Source of the DNA: Chimonanthus salicifolius
Taxonomy: Eukaryota > Streptophyta > Magnoliopsida > Laurales > Calycanthaceae
DNA length: 64,000 nucleotides
Direction of reading: 5' to 3'
NCBI GenBank assembly: GCA_013350335.1
Contig: CM023540.1
Span: 53,010,905 to 53,074,904, forward strand
Shown: positions 1 to 11,029 of the stretch, in pieces
Layout of the letters: every line of letters starts with the position of its first letter
How positions within the stretch are numbered: the first letter of the stretch is position 1
Notes under the pieces: generated by a model
The model's input: only the letters and a program-made list of their open reading frames with translations
Told to the model about the DNA's origin: nothing
Databases searched by the model: none
Position numbers and translations under genes: made by a program

Positions 1-1235
1 CTTGAGTGGAGGCAGAAACCACTGTAGTGATGGTCGTACTAGAGGCAGAGAGAGGCCGTGGGTGTGCTGTTTATAGTGATGTTCCTAGGGATGGTAAGGG
101 CTGCATGCTAAAAAAAAAATGGATAATTGGTGGCTTCTGATTCGAGACGACTTGAGATTGATGAACAAGACTTTTCACCAATAACCTGGGATGGACGGCG
201 ATGAGATTGTGCTTGGGTTGGAAGTGTCCATTTATGTTGAGGGAGGTTTTGAGTATTCCCCCATCATCATGGTTTTGAGTGCTTGTCCGTTCAGGAATGG
301 TTGAGTATGAAACAGACGTGATTGTTAGAGTTTCATGGAGTGATTATTGATCAGGTGCAGAGACTGCAGCAACCAGTTTATACGGTTTGGTAGTTCAATC
401 ATAGTTGAGTGGCAGAGCCCCGGAGATTCAGTGTTCAGGTGCAGGGGCAGTCGGACTATGGGATCCTGCAATGTGTATTGGTGGGTTGGATAGCTAGATT
501 GTGAGACCAGATGGTAGATTGGCTCTCCAGAGCAGATTGTTGGCGACTCAGCTTGAGCGGTGCCATGTGGAGGTACTTCGACTCCTTCACCATGGATTAG
601 TAGTGTCAGATCGAGGTTTAAGTATGGTAGAAGTTTGCTCCACCGACCAATAAATGGAATAATTTAAAATAATTTTAAGTGAAGAACACTTTATAAATAT
701 CATAGATAAAACCACAATAAAGGGTCTGAGTTGGTTAAAACAAAAATCATGTAGTTAAAATAAATAAACAAATAATTTTACCTCCACAAATAAGAAACAA
801 TTACATGTAAATAGATTAGTAGAAGCAAGAATTATAGCCTAACAAGGTTTGATTGCTGACTGAACAAAGTGCAGAAGAGGCGGCAGTTGGGCTTGAAGGC
901 TCCACTAGCTGTAATCAAATCGGTGGCCCAAGGGTTCTCAATTTAAAACATTAATTAGATTAATTGAAAAAAAAAAAAAAAAAGGGAATAGCTTAAACAT
1001 TCCAAAGAGGTAGTTTGGGTGGAAGCCATTCCCATCATTGTATTTGATAGTAAAATATCCAAAAAGGGGCAAGGAATTAAGGAAAATCTACCTGGATAAA
1101 TTGAGTAAATGGTTGGTTGAAGGAGAAGGATCGCAGTGGGGCTGGCGGCACTCAAGCTTGAGCAACAACAAGGGCAATGGGCAGCAGTGGGCCTCGCACC
1201 TAGATCTGAGCAAACGATGGCTAGTTGCAGCCCAG
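1..1235. other. Unassigned left edge
   Basis: No gene is recognised. The short open frames here have no family resemblance and overlap on both strands. There is a 17-base A run at 967-983. The stretch is the left flank of the Copia insertion that follows, and 7141-7843 is its other side. That right side ends in GGGTCGTTACA, the usual terminus of plant Gypsy-type LTRs, so the Copia element may sit inside an older LTR. I could not find the matching left end of such an LTR here. Confidence 0.4.
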
Positions 1236-1240
1236 GAGAG

Positions 1241-1402
1241 TGTTGGGGATTAAGGATTAATAACTGCAAACACACAATCACATAAATCACACAATACAAG
1301 ATTACATTAATATAAATAGAAGAAGAGCAATAATAAACTAGGGCTTAAGTCACCCTACTGGCCTGAGCCCAGTAGGCCCATAAGTGGGGCTGGCCCACAA
1401 CA
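1241..1402 (-). repeat. 3' LTR of Copia copy 1
   Basis: 162 bp, beginning TGTTGTGG and ending CCCCAACA on the minus strand. It differs from the other LTR by about 13 substitutions and two 1-bp indels (about 8%), so this insertion is older than the copy at 37360. It lacks about 150 bp that are present in the middle of that copy's LTR. Confidence 0.93.
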
Positions 1403-1404
1403 AT

Positions 1405-1417
1405 CTCCCCCTCCAGC
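1405..1417 (-). promoter_or_regulatory. Polypurine tract of Copia copy 1
   Basis: On the minus strand this reads CTGGAGGGGGAGA directly before the 3' LTR. It is the expected primer for plus-strand cDNA synthesis. The same tract stands at 43105-43119 in copy 2. Confidence 0.75.
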
Positions 1418-1454
1418 CCAAGAGGAGGAGAACACTCTGACATGGATGTCCTCT

Positions 1455-2106
1455 TCTGTAGAGGCTAGATGCCTCTATGCAGAACTCAAACTTGTTATTT
1501 GGAAGAACTTTGGTGAACACGTCTGTTGGATTGTGGTCTGTGTGAATCTTCTTTACACTGATTTGTTTCTCATCAATAGCTGATCTCAACCAATGACATC
1601 TCAAATCGATGTGCTTCGTTCTTGAGTGATACATGGCATTCTTACTCAAGTCAATGGCGCTTTGACTGTCACAATACACTGTGTAGTCCTCCTATTTGAT
1701 GCATATTTTCGCAGGAATCCCTTTTGTCAAACCATCTCTTTCCCAGCTTATGTAGCAATAATGTATTCTGCCTCTGCCGTAGAAAGTTCTACACACTTCT
1801 GTAACTTGGATTGCCAACTGACAGCTCCTCCAGCAAATGTGAAAATATAACCAAAAGTGGACTTGCGACCATCAAGGTCACCAGCCAAATCTGCATCTGT
1901 GTAGCTGGTAATCAACGGGTCTCCACCAAACATGACACCCATACTCGATGTACCTCACAGGTATCTAAAGATCCATCTCACTGCCTCCAAATGATCATGT
2001 CCTGGTCTGACATAAATTTGCTCACCAATCCAACTGCATGTGCAATATCAGGTCTCGTGCAAACCATCACATACATGAGACTACTAACTGCTGACTAATA
2101 TGGAAT
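1455..2106 (-). pseudogene. Copia RNase H, copy 1 (broken)
   Basis: C-terminal RNase H part of the pol polyprotein, which would remove the RNA template during cDNA synthesis. Visible on the minus strand: the YTDADLAGD motif (first catalytic Asp, about 1900), the STAEAEY motif (catalytic Glu, about 1760) and YCDSQSA (Asp, about 1670), in that order as in Tnt1-type elements. The frame shifts between these blocks near 1690-1750. The normal terminal stop after the final LYRR is changed, so the frame runs on into the polypurine tract. Copy 2 (42453-43073) has the same domain in one open frame and served as the comparison. Confidence 0.88.
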
Positions 2107-2960
2107 CTAACACATCTTGTCTTTCCCTGTCTCTGATGAAGGACAACATTCCTTACTCAGCTTGAAGTGAACGGCGAGAGGAGTGCTAATAGGGTTGCAA
2201 TCCCTCATGCTGAATCGCTCCAAGATCTTCTCAATGTATTTTTCTTGAGACGAGATAATCTTCTTTTTCTTTCTATCTTTGTCAATCTCCATACCCAAAA
2301 TCTGTCTTGCAGGGCCAAGATCTTTCATGTCGAATGCCTTTGACAGGTCTGCCTTCAGCAGCTTGATCAATTCGGAACTCTTTCCAAATATCAGCATGTC
2401 TTCCACATATAATAACAGGATGATGAACTGATCACCCTTGAACTCCTGATAATACACACATGAGTCACCTGAAGTATGTTTGTATCCTTTTTCTGTCATG
2501 AAAGAGTGGAATTTTTTATACCATTGTCGAGGTACCTGTTTCAATCCGTACAAGCTCTTTTTGAGTCAGCAAACAAAGTTCTCCTTGCCCTTCAACTCAA
2601 ACCCCTCTGGTTGTTTCATGTAGATTTCTTCGTCTAGGTCACCGTGAAGAAATGCAATCTTCACATCTATCTGTTCAATCTCAAGATCTAGATTAGCGGC
2701 CAAGGCCAACATAACTCGTATGGAGCTCATCTTCACCACTGATGAGAATATCTCGTCGAAATCTACTCCCCTTTTATGTCTAAAGCCCTTCAGCACTAAG
2801 CAGCCTTTATATTTCAGAATTTTTTCTCCATCTTTTTTCACTCGAAAGACCCATTTGTTCTATAGGGCCTTTCTGCCAACTGGAAGATCAACCAACTCAT
2901 ATGTGTTGTTCTTCTTAAGAGACATCATCTCTTCTACCATAGCTTTCCCCCAGTGAATTC
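2107..2960 (-). pseudogene. Copia reverse transcriptase (RVT_2), copy 1 (broken)
   Basis: Reverse transcriptase of the pol polyprotein. The N-terminal half (2566-2960) shows KNxWVFRVKKDGEK and the DVKIAFLHGDLDEEIYMKQPEGF block. The C-terminal half (2107-2553) shows MYGLKQ-PRQWYKKF and the catalytic region. A stop or shift separates the halves near 2560. The catalytic YVDD motif reads YVED at 2398-2409, so one of the two metal-binding aspartates is replaced; copy 2 keeps YVDD. That change alone should abolish polymerisation. Confidence 0.9.
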
Positions 2961-3172
2961 TGTTTTTGTTGTCTATAGCCTCTAAGTAACTCTCAAGCTC
3001 CCCCTCACTGGTCATCAACACATAATCGGAACTCGGGTATTTCCTAGATGGGTTGTGCTCTCTAACAAACCTCCTCGGAGGTACACCATCCTCAGATGTA
3101 GAAGTACTGGGGGCTGCTCCCCTTCGCTCGAATTTCTATCTCTGTCCTGATCATCCTCCACTGTGTCCTCAA

Positions 3173-4317
3173 CTAAATCATATACCGACTCATCAATTGT
3201 CTCATCTGTAGACGTATCGCTGGCCCATTGACACTGTCACTGTGATTGCTAGAAGGAACATCTGACCCACTGTCGTCTAACTGATTGACTGGCAGTGCAG
3301 GTGAAGGAGAAGGAGTTACTGTTGACGGAGGTGTGTCTGGATTGGAGATGGGACCATGATCTAGATCATTGGAGTATGTGGGCTTATTGTTCTCATTGAA
3401 GAACTCATCTTCATGGAATTCCACGTCTCGACTCCTGAACATTTTTCTGCTAAGCTGGGTCCCAAAGTCTATATCCGAACTTTTAATCACCATAGCCAAA
3501 AAACGTACACAATGTCGACTTTACATCTAATTTCTTCCTTGACATATCAGGGATGTGTGCATAGCAAACGCAGCCAAAAACTCTGAGATGCTTGTAGGTA
3601 ACTTTTCTGCTTGTCCACAAACATTCTGCCACTTCATCATTTAGGGAAGTTGATGGTGATCGATTAATGAGTTATACTGTTGTCCTCGCTGCTTCGCTCC
3701 AAAATCTCTTGGGTAGATTTACGTTCTGAACTATGCAACACATTCGCTCAACAATGGTACGGTTGTAGCGCTCGGCTATACAGTTATGTTGGGGAGTCTC
3801 TGGCACTATCAACTCATGTCGAACGCCATTTTTCTTGCAGAATTCTTTAAACTCTCCCCATGTTTACTCTCCTCCATCGTCGGTCCTCAGACATTTCAGT
3901 TTTCTACCTGTCTCTCTCCACAGAGGCAACAAACTCACAGAATAATGAGAAAGTCTGATCTTTGGATCTCATGTACTAAATCCAGCACTTTCTCGTAGAA
4001 TCATCGATAAAGGTAACAAAGTATTTGTTCTTGCCCAATGACTCCACCTCTATTGGCCCACAAGCGTCTGAGTATAATAGGTCTAGCTTCTTGACCTTTA
4101 TGTGGCCCTTTAGATTAAAGGAAGCTCTTGTCTGCTTGCCCATGATGCAGTGCTCGTAACTGTCTAGCCAGGTGAAATCAGTCCGTGGAATAAGGGCTTT
4201 CCTCTGGAGAAACTGCAGCCCTCTGTCACTAAGATGTGCAAGTCTCTGGTGCCATAGAGAGAAAATAGTCTCTTTCTGCACTGCATGAATCTGGCTGGTG
4301 CAAACCGTGCCGCTCAC
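3173..4317 (-). pseudogene. Copia pre-integrase and integrase, copy 1 (broken)
   Basis: Integrase part of pol. From 4317 leftwards come the GAG-pre-integrase zinc region (WHQRLAHL, then a CxxC in which the first Cys reads Tyr: YEHC), the first catalytic Asp in LLYSDACGP, the RTDDGG-like second Asp block (about 3890), the AERYNRTIVERM block with the catalytic Glu (about 3760) and the C-terminal FGCVCYAHIPD region (about 3560). A Ser/Pro-rich linker to RT follows at 3173-3340. Several frame changes divide it. Unlike copy 2, this copy still has the AERYNR segment. Confidence 0.88.
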
Positions 4318-4379
4318 AACTACAGGTGATCTCTGATCACCCCTCGTGCCATGGTAAGCGATCCCTTGCTGATCTTACA

Positions 4380-4775
4380 TCGTTCTCCACCTAATGTACT
4401 GATGTATCCCTCAATGCAGAGTACCCTCGCAGAAATAAGGTTCAATCTGATGTCTGGAACATGTCTCACATCCTTCAAACTAATCTCACAGGCATTACTA
4501 GTCTTCATAATAATGTTCCCAACTCCAGTGATAGGGGAACGTGCAGAGTTGCCAATTCGAACTGTTCCAAACTCTCCGGATGTATATGTGGAGAAGAAAC
4601 TCCTGTGTGACGTATAATGATAAGTGGTACCAGTGTCAATGACTCACTCAGATGAAGAAGGGGTAATGGAAAGACTCTCCCCCTCACTGGTAGTCACTAT
4701 GACAAGAGTACGCTGCTCCTGAGATGTTGCAGCTGTGGCGTCTGAAGTGTCTGGCTTTTGTTCCTGATATTGCGC
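4380..4775 (-). pseudogene. Copia aspartic protease, copy 1 (broken)
   Basis: Retropepsin-like protease between gag and integrase. The active-site triplet reads D-T-G (IDTGTTYH) with the Asp codon at 4635-4637. It is followed by VGNSACSPITGVGN and RHVPDIRLNLIS, the standard Tnt1-like protease tail. An in-frame stop lies just before the active site (SSE-stop-VIDTG). Copy 2 reads D-T-S at the same place. Confidence 0.82.
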
Positions 4776-5570
4776 AATCTGATTATTTTCTCTCTTCCAC
4801 ACCCTACATTGATTCTTAAAGTGCTCTGCTCTGCCACAATGAAAGCACTTTCTGTTGTCTCTGCCTCTGCTATGAGATTTGTTACCTCAATCTGGTCTGC
4901 TCTTGCTTCTATGGTCCTAGCGACCATGATTTTTATTTCTTCTACCCCTATCCTATGACACATATGCTCTTGAAGAAGAAGATGCGATGTCCTTTTCTTT
5001 CGGTCTAACCTCTTCATTCATCAATGCCTCCTAAACTGTCTCTAAGGATGTCCTGCCATCTGGCGCAGAGTTACTCAAAGTAATCACCAAAGTCTCAAAA
5101 GAATCTAGTAGTGTCCCCATGAGAAGAAGAGCCAAAATCTCATCTGCAAAGGTGATCTTCGCTCTAGCTAGTTGGCTCACCATACCAAGAAAGTTGCTGA
5201 GGTGTTCTGACATTGACATGTTCTCATTGTAAATCAGTCTCATCAGTCTCTTGATAACAGAGGCTTTGTTCACTGGTTCCTTGCTCTCATACATTGTAGA
5301 CAGTTTGGTCCACATTACATCTGTCTTCTTTCCTTCTGTGATATGGTGCAATATGGTGTCATCGACATACATCCTGGTCAGGCTCACAACCTTCAGATAC
5401 TTGTATTCCCATTCCTTTGGCTTTTCCTTCATATCATCAGGTATAGATCCATCTCCTAAGATTGGATGATATAAATCATTCTCAATCAGGATATCTTGCA
5501 TCCGGGTCTTCCACAGAAGGTAATTGCCCGGTACTAATTTCATGACTGTAGAACTGGAACTGAATGCCAT
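4776..5570 (-). pseudogene. Copia gag, copy 1 (broken)
   Basis: Gag coat protein. The start chosen is the ATG at 5568-5570, giving MAFSSSSTVMKLVPGNYL, because the matching ATG opens gag in copy 2; the frame is also open further upstream but that part is leader. Residues 1-180 form the UBN2/retrotran-gag domain (YLLWKTRMQD, WTKLSTMYESK, FADEILALLL). A stop at about 5031 ends the open stretch. Further in-frame stops follow in the basic linker, and a CX2CX4HX4C zinc knuckle lies at 4806-4847. The knuckle would bind genomic RNA. Confidence 0.9.
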
Positions 5571-6959
5571 TCTTGCACTGACCTCTGTCGAGTTTGTTGG
5601 TGCGCAAATACGGAAGCAATTAATCAACAGTTTAATTTTGTTGCCTTGCACAAACCTAGGGATCTACTATTGGCATTCAACCGATTACCCCCGGAACTCC
5701 TCACCACTTGGGTGGTTCAATCATTCAAACACATGGCAGAATAATGTGTAAAAATTAGATGACAGTTATAAAAGATAAGAGAAAAGAAAACTCAGCTAGT
5801 CTCATTTCTACAAACGCCACTGCTTGGCGCTCACTACTGACTCCTATAGAGACAAAATCCACACCGGTCACTGCGTAGATCTCACTGCCACGATCTTACA
5901 GGCGAAGACAGATCTCAATTCCAAGTCTCGGTGACTCTAGAAACTACAAAGCAATTTTGGACCGTTGTTTTTCCCAACTACAGGAGTGCCTGAATCCGCA
6001 GTCCCTTGGGTGCACTGGAAATGGTCGTCCTGCAGACTACCCGAAATGGTGGTCTCGCGGACTACCCGAATTGGTGGTCCTGCAGACCATTGAAACTGAG
6101 AGTTTTTTTTTTTTTTTCCTTTCAGATCTAATTTTTGATATGTTTTCTTCTCAAAAAGCCAAGAGAAAAAAAAAAAAAAAAAAACTAGTGGAACCTCCTT
6201 TCTCTTGTGCAACCTCCTTTCTCCGGCGCTACCTCTGGCTATTGGCAGATCTGGCGCTGCCCCTTGCCTGCACCGACAATGGGGTTTTGGATTGAAGCGA
6301 ACTCGTCCAATCTTCTTCCGTCGTTCTTCCCATTTTCCTCAAATCTGATAACCTAGATCTGATCGCTGCGATTGGGTCTTTGCTGAACCCCATGACCAAT
6401 CGATGCAGATCAGGTCTACTGCCGAGAAAGCCCCAAAGCCTCGGATCTGTAGAGATTTCTCTGTTCCGATCTGAAGTTCTCTTCGTTGGGTTTTTTTTCT
6501 TTCTTTCTTTAACCTCTTCCTGTAAATGGCTTCTTCAATGCCAAAAAGAATTATCGATCTCTATTCCCAGAGATCAAATCTGCCGACGACTCATGCGATG
6601 GTATCCTCTCCGATCTACAGTGCCTCTCTAATCTCAGATCTAGGTCAGATTACTCTTCTCTGCCACAGATCTGGCTGCAACCAGCTCGATTTCCCTTTCT
6701 GCATGGATCTGCCCTGAACTGGTTGATGGTTGTCCCTATTCCTGGATTTCTGCCGCTGCTGTATTCAACCCTGCTGCAGGCTGCCCTTCTTCGGTTCTCT
6801 TTCTCTAAGATTAACAAACGAGAAACAAAAAAAACTTTGTTCACACCTTTTTGTTTCGGTCGAAAAACCAACAAATCTACTCGATTCAAGATTTGCTGTG
6901 TGCCTTCCTTTCTTCTGCCAATCTGTGTGATTTTAGTTTCCCCAATCGAATCCGTCAAG
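5571..6959 (-). other. Leader (5' UTR) of Copia copy 1
   Basis: About 1.4 kb of non-coding leader between PBS and gag. It holds A/T homopolymers (about 6105-6118 and 6165-6184) and degenerate repeats of about 28-30 bp containing GGTGGTCCTGC-like words at about 5980-6090. The same words occur in the leader of copy 2 (38456-38580). Many AGATCTG words are scattered through both leaders. Confidence 0.75.
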
Positions 6960-6971
6960 GCTTTGATATCA
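6960..6971 (-). promoter_or_regulatory. Decayed primer binding site of Copia copy 1
   Basis: On the minus strand it reads TGATATCAAAGC, two changes from the plant Met-initiator-tRNA PBS TGGTATCAGAGC. It lies 2 bp inside the 5' LTR. Confidence 0.75.
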
Positions 6972-6973
6972 CT

Positions 6974-7135
6974 TGTTGGGGATTAGGGATTAATAAATGC
7001 AACACACAACCACACAAATCACACGACACAAGATTACATTAGTATAAATAGAAGAAGAGGAATAATAAACCAGGGCTTAAGTCACCCTACTGGGCCTAAG
7101 CCCAGTAGGCTTATAAGTGGGGCTGGTCCACAACA
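6974..7135 (-). repeat. 5' LTR of Copia copy 1
   Basis: 162 bp, the partner of 1241-1402. On the minus strand it contains a TATA-like CTATTTATAC. The shared short length of both LTRs shows that the LTR was already short in the parent element. Confidence 0.93.
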
Positions 7136-7140
7136 GAGAG

Positions 7141-7488
7141 GACTGAGAGAGGGGAAGCACAAATGAGAGTCTTGAGCCGAGAGTGGAGCACTAGAGAGGT
7201 TGCTCTTTTGATGCTACGTTTGCACGGTTGTCACTTGGAGATCCAATGAGAGGAGTGAATGGCGAGGGAGAGAAGAGTCGAAGATGCGCGAGTGAAAAAG
7301 GGATATGAGAATTGCGGCAGTTGCAATTAAGGAAGAGAGGAAAAAGGGCGTAGAAAAGGGGATTCCAACGATAGTCTTGTAGGGTTGGTTGGGGTTGGGT
7401 AAGGGTTTCAAAATTTAAAACACCCAAAAATCTATTTACACAAAACAAGCAAGATATCTAGATTTCAAATTCAAAATCAAATTACAAA

Positions 7489-7519
<31 letters not shown>

Positions 7520-7843
7520 TTAAAATAAAAGTTGGGAAAACAGAAGGAAATTCAATTGAATTTGCACGAGTTATCTAAATTCGACAGTGTGTCTATTTGA
7601 GGGGCGTGTGTGCAATACTAGGGTCTAAAAGTTTAATTTCTAAGTATTTAGTGTTTTTCTCAAACATTTTTCAAAAGTTAAACACACAAAGGTAAAAATT
7701 ATCAGAACGCCCCTCGAGTCTCCGAACTCGTGTCCGAGCAAACCGGGGTTCACCAGAGAGCCCACAACTACCAAAACCCTAAAAACGTCCCATAGACCCG
7801 TGGATTTCACCAAAATCCCGAAATACCAGATCGGGTCGTTACA
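7141..7843. other. Possible remnant LTR end, with TTA microsatellite
   Basis: No gene. There is a (TTA)n microsatellite at 7489-7519. The stretch ends CGGGTCGTTACA, a terminus shared with several LTRs in this window (31092, 32188, 29360), so it may be the end of an old Gypsy-class LTR into which Copia copy 1 inserted. The other end was not found. Confidence 0.4.
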
Positions 7844-8307
7844 AATTTTGCTGAAATTTGATGTTTGTAAGTATCATCAGTGGAAGCCCTCACAGGACTA
7901 TAACTCGTCCACTTGTGATGAGCTAGGGGTTTAAAGGCTTGTTGCATACGTTAAATGTAATCAAGAGTACCAGCGAAAATGGCGTAGTTTAGAATTTTTA
8001 TTTTTTGTTTTTATAATTTTTAGTTTTTGTTTTGCTCGAGGGCTAGCAAAATCTAAGTTTAGGGGTATTCCAATTCATCTCTACAGTCAGTCAACGCGCT
8101 ATCAATTCATCTCTACAGTCAGTGAGTTTGTTGTTAATTCATCGTTGCAATCTGTCAATGTGCTACACATTCCTCTTTTCTCTGGCCAATTAATGCTCCA
8201 ATTTTCGATGTTAATCTCTAATCTTTACCGTTTCCAAGCTTCGCGTTATTTCCATGCACGCTTCAGCTTGAAGGAGTGTGTTAAGATAGGATTAGATTTG
8301 GTTTCCA
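7844..8307. other. Unassigned spacer with a short direct repeat
   Basis: Nothing coding is recognised. A 21-bp direct repeat (around ATTCATCTCTACAGTCAG) occurs at 8071-8091 and 8103-8123, with a diverged third copy at about 8136-8158. Confidence 0.45.
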
Positions 8308-8963
8308 CCTTATCTTCTATCATCTTATATTTAAATTAGATTTTATCTTATCTTAGAATTTCATCTCTATCTTGATGTGTTTGATTATAAATAAATGAAA
8401 TGGGTTCTGAGAGAGACCGAGTATTTAATTTCACAAGATATGTCTGCAAGTCGATTTAATGATACATAGTTCAGTTTGATGAATTTCATATGTTGATATT
8501 AGCTTAAGCTAGGGCTGCTGTTTGACTCAAATTCGGCTCAAAACTCTTGTCTAGACTCGTCATAAATGAAGAGGTTTAACATATATACCAGTTTGTTATG
8601 TAAGATTCAGCCTTAATTCTTGATCCTATTTATATAAGTGGTTGGGCTTGGGCTTTTGCAATGAGCTCGTGAAAGCCCATTTAACCATTTTATGTCCATT
8701 TGATCCATTTTCCATTTTTAAACATTATTGTGCAATTAATTAGAAGATATATAAATTGAAAGTAAATATAATGAGCTAAAAGTGGTTCAAATTAAAGTTA
8801 AAAGTTCAATTTCTACCCACTTAATTTTAATTGATAAAATCACAAGGCCTCTTTAAAACTCACCAAGGTAAAAAGCTTGGTCACTTTAACCGTTAAGTTC
8901 AAATGACTTAAACTTAATTTTTAAATTAAAATTGTCTACTTGTATCTAATCATATCTACTTTT

Positions 8964-9388
8964 TGTTGGACATTGACCCAACCCACATACACCATCAAAT
9001 CACAGATCAGACATACACACAAGCAAGAACACGAAGAACACAGGATATAAGTGATTCAGCCCAACCTTTGCCTACGTCTACGAGAGAGTGTAGATCTTAT
9101 CTATAAAGAAGAAATACAAGATATAAGATTTATGACAATGCCATTTAGGAATTCCTGATCCAAATCTCTCAGTATCTTCCCTCGTCCCTCTATCTATTTT
9201 CCTCACTACACTCTTACTCCTCACAGCTCTCCCTTAGATATGGGATGGCCTCTTAGGCTCCACCAAAGAAACCCTAAACCAAAGTGAACTTAAATAGTAT
9301 AGCTTATACCAGATTGAGTCCATTGGGCCTGGGCCTGGGCCCATCAAACAACTCAGGCCCAGTAAAGATTTGAGCCATAAATCCAACA
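8964..9388. mobile_element. Solo LTR in tandem copy A
   Basis: 425 bp, TGTTGGACATTG...AAATCCAACA, with no internal region. Flanks are CTTTT and CTTTC, a one-base-decayed form of the perfect CTTTC TSD seen in copy C. The inserted sequence contains CCTACGTCCACGAGAG-like text resembling the segment near the end of the Copia copy 2 LTR, so a Copia origin is likely but not proven. Confidence 0.85.
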
Positions 9389-9890
9389 CTTTCAAACTTT
9401 CCAAATAATATTTTCATTTATAATCTCACCATAATATTAAGAGAACTATTGTACCTAAACCAAAATAGAGAATGAAAAAGTGATTATGATACTTTTGCAA
9501 ATGTGATTTTCACTTGTGTGTTGAATTGTATAATATTACCGTATGTATCTAGGCGTGGAATTCACCGATTAACGTGGTGCTAGATTTGTTAATATAATAT
9601 TTTCTTAAATATAGTATCTATCAAAATTTACCTTTTAATTTTTTTAAATTTCATTATTTTAAATTATTTTTAAATCTATAAATTTTTAAATCTTTAAACA
9701 TATAAATTACTTTTTAATATAAATTATATTAAAATACTTTTTCAACATTCCTGTCCTCGTCTCATTTAATGGGTCGCTGTCAACTAGCGTACAATACCGT
9801 ATATGATCCAAAGTTTGGGCGAACATCTCATTTGAACAAAACAGTATTGAAAAACACAAGATAGGTCTCTTTACAAGTGCATATAATCAA

Positions 9891-11029
9891 GGCAGCCTAT
9901 TTAGACACCAGGGTTTTTTTGTTACCAGACACCCATTTTCAAAATTTTCGGTGAAATTACCATTTTACCCTCCCGCTTTAAATCCTTCTAACAATTCTGC
10001 AGTTCATTTTTGAATCATTCGAATGATTCTGATCATTCGAAGGATCAGCCATAGTTTATTACTGATCCTTCGAATGATTAGAATCAGGATCTGTTTGATC
10101 CTTCGAATGAATATAATAATAAATAATAAAATTTTATTTAAAACTTTAAAGTTATTTTCTAAGCACTGTGTATTTCCAAAATTTCTCAAATTGAATATCC
10201 GGACTAATTACGATAACATGATAAAAATACTTTAACACTTCAAAATCTTTTGACACTTCCAAATGCTTAAAATACAGTGTTTTACAAATAAGGGTATCCC
10301 TAGGCTGTGCCCAAAACACGTTTGGAAGTGTCAAAAGACCTTGAAGTGTTAAAGTATTTTTATCAAGTTATCGTAATTAGTCCGGATATTCAATTTGAGA
10401 AATTTTAGAAATACACAGTGCTTAAAAAATAACTGTCTATGTTTTAAAGAATATTTTATTATAGCATAGTCAAGATAGACAGTTATTTGTTAAGCACTGT
10501 GTATTTCTAAAATTTCTCAAATTAAATATCCGGACTAATTACAATAACCTGATAAAAATACTTTAACATTTCAAGGTCTTTTGACACTTCCAAATATGTT
10601 TTGGGCACAACCTAGGGATACCCTTATTTGTAAAACACTGTATTTTAAGTATTTGGAAGTGTCAAAAGACTTTGAAGTGTTAAAGTATTTTTATCATGTT
10701 ATCGTAATTAGTCCGGATATTCAATTTGAGAAATTTTGAAAATACACAGTGCTTGAAAAATAACTTTAAAGTTTTAAATAAAATTTTATTATTTATTATT
10801 ATATTCATTCGAAGGATCAAAGAGATACTTCGAATGATTCTTCGAAGGACCAGTAATAAACTGTGGCTGATCCTTCGAATGATCAGAATCATTCGAATGA
10901 TTCAAAAATGAACTGCAGAATCGAATCGTTAGAAGGATTTAAAGCGGGAGGGTAAAACGGTAATTTCATCGAAAATTTTGAAAATGGGTGTCTGGTAACA
11001 AGAAAACCCTGGTGTCTAAATGGGCTGCC
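9891..11029. mobile_element. Fold-back MITE FB1 (nested palindrome, 9-bp TSD)
   Basis: A 1139-bp near-palindrome, GGCAGCC...GGCTGCC, centred at about 10460. A perfect 9-bp TSD, TATAATCAA, flanks it at 9882-9890 and 11030-11038. Tandem copies B (about 12680) and C (about 14335) give the empty site. Each arm contains its own palindrome made of two inverted 104-bp units: 10161-10264 with 10320-10423, and 10492-10595 with 10651-10754. The subterminal regions (10016-10122 and 10805-10905) are clusters of TTCGAA palindromes. The 9-bp TSD suggests a Mutator-like transposase acting in trans. There is no open frame for a transposase. Confidence 0.93.

Larger units (their letters stand above)
1241..7135 (-). 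mobile_element. Copia LTR retrotransposon copy 1 (Tnt1/Tork-like), degenerate
   Basis: A complete but dead element of 5895 bp in minus orientation. It has two 162-bp LTRs (1241-1402 and 6974-7135), each reading TGTTGTGG...CCCCAACA on the minus strand. A perfect 5-bp TSD, GAGAG, flanks it at 1236-1240 and 7136-7140. Order on the minus strand: LTR, decayed PBS, long leader, gag, protease, integrase, reverse transcriptase, RNase H, polypurine tract, LTR. That integrase-before-RT order defines Ty1/Copia, and wording such as the gag start and the KQTR pre-integrase segment is Tnt1-like. All reading frames carry stops or shifts. It is the same family as the element at 37360-43429, which has LTRs almost twice as long. 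Confidence 0.95.

Noticed and set aside
967..983. Poly-A as the tail of a processed retrogene or LINE
   Set aside because: No coding sequence or LINE domain precedes it on either side and no TSD was found.
4697..5017. Frame overlapping Copia copy 1 gag (MKRLDRKKRTSH...)
   Set aside because: It is the +1/+2 shadow of the gag linker and zinc knuckle; copy 2 has the same shadow at 39520-39786.
10004..10911. Mirror-image open frames on both strands (MILIIRRIS... types)
   Set aside because: They are the two arms of the FB1 palindrome read in either direction; low-complexity, no family.
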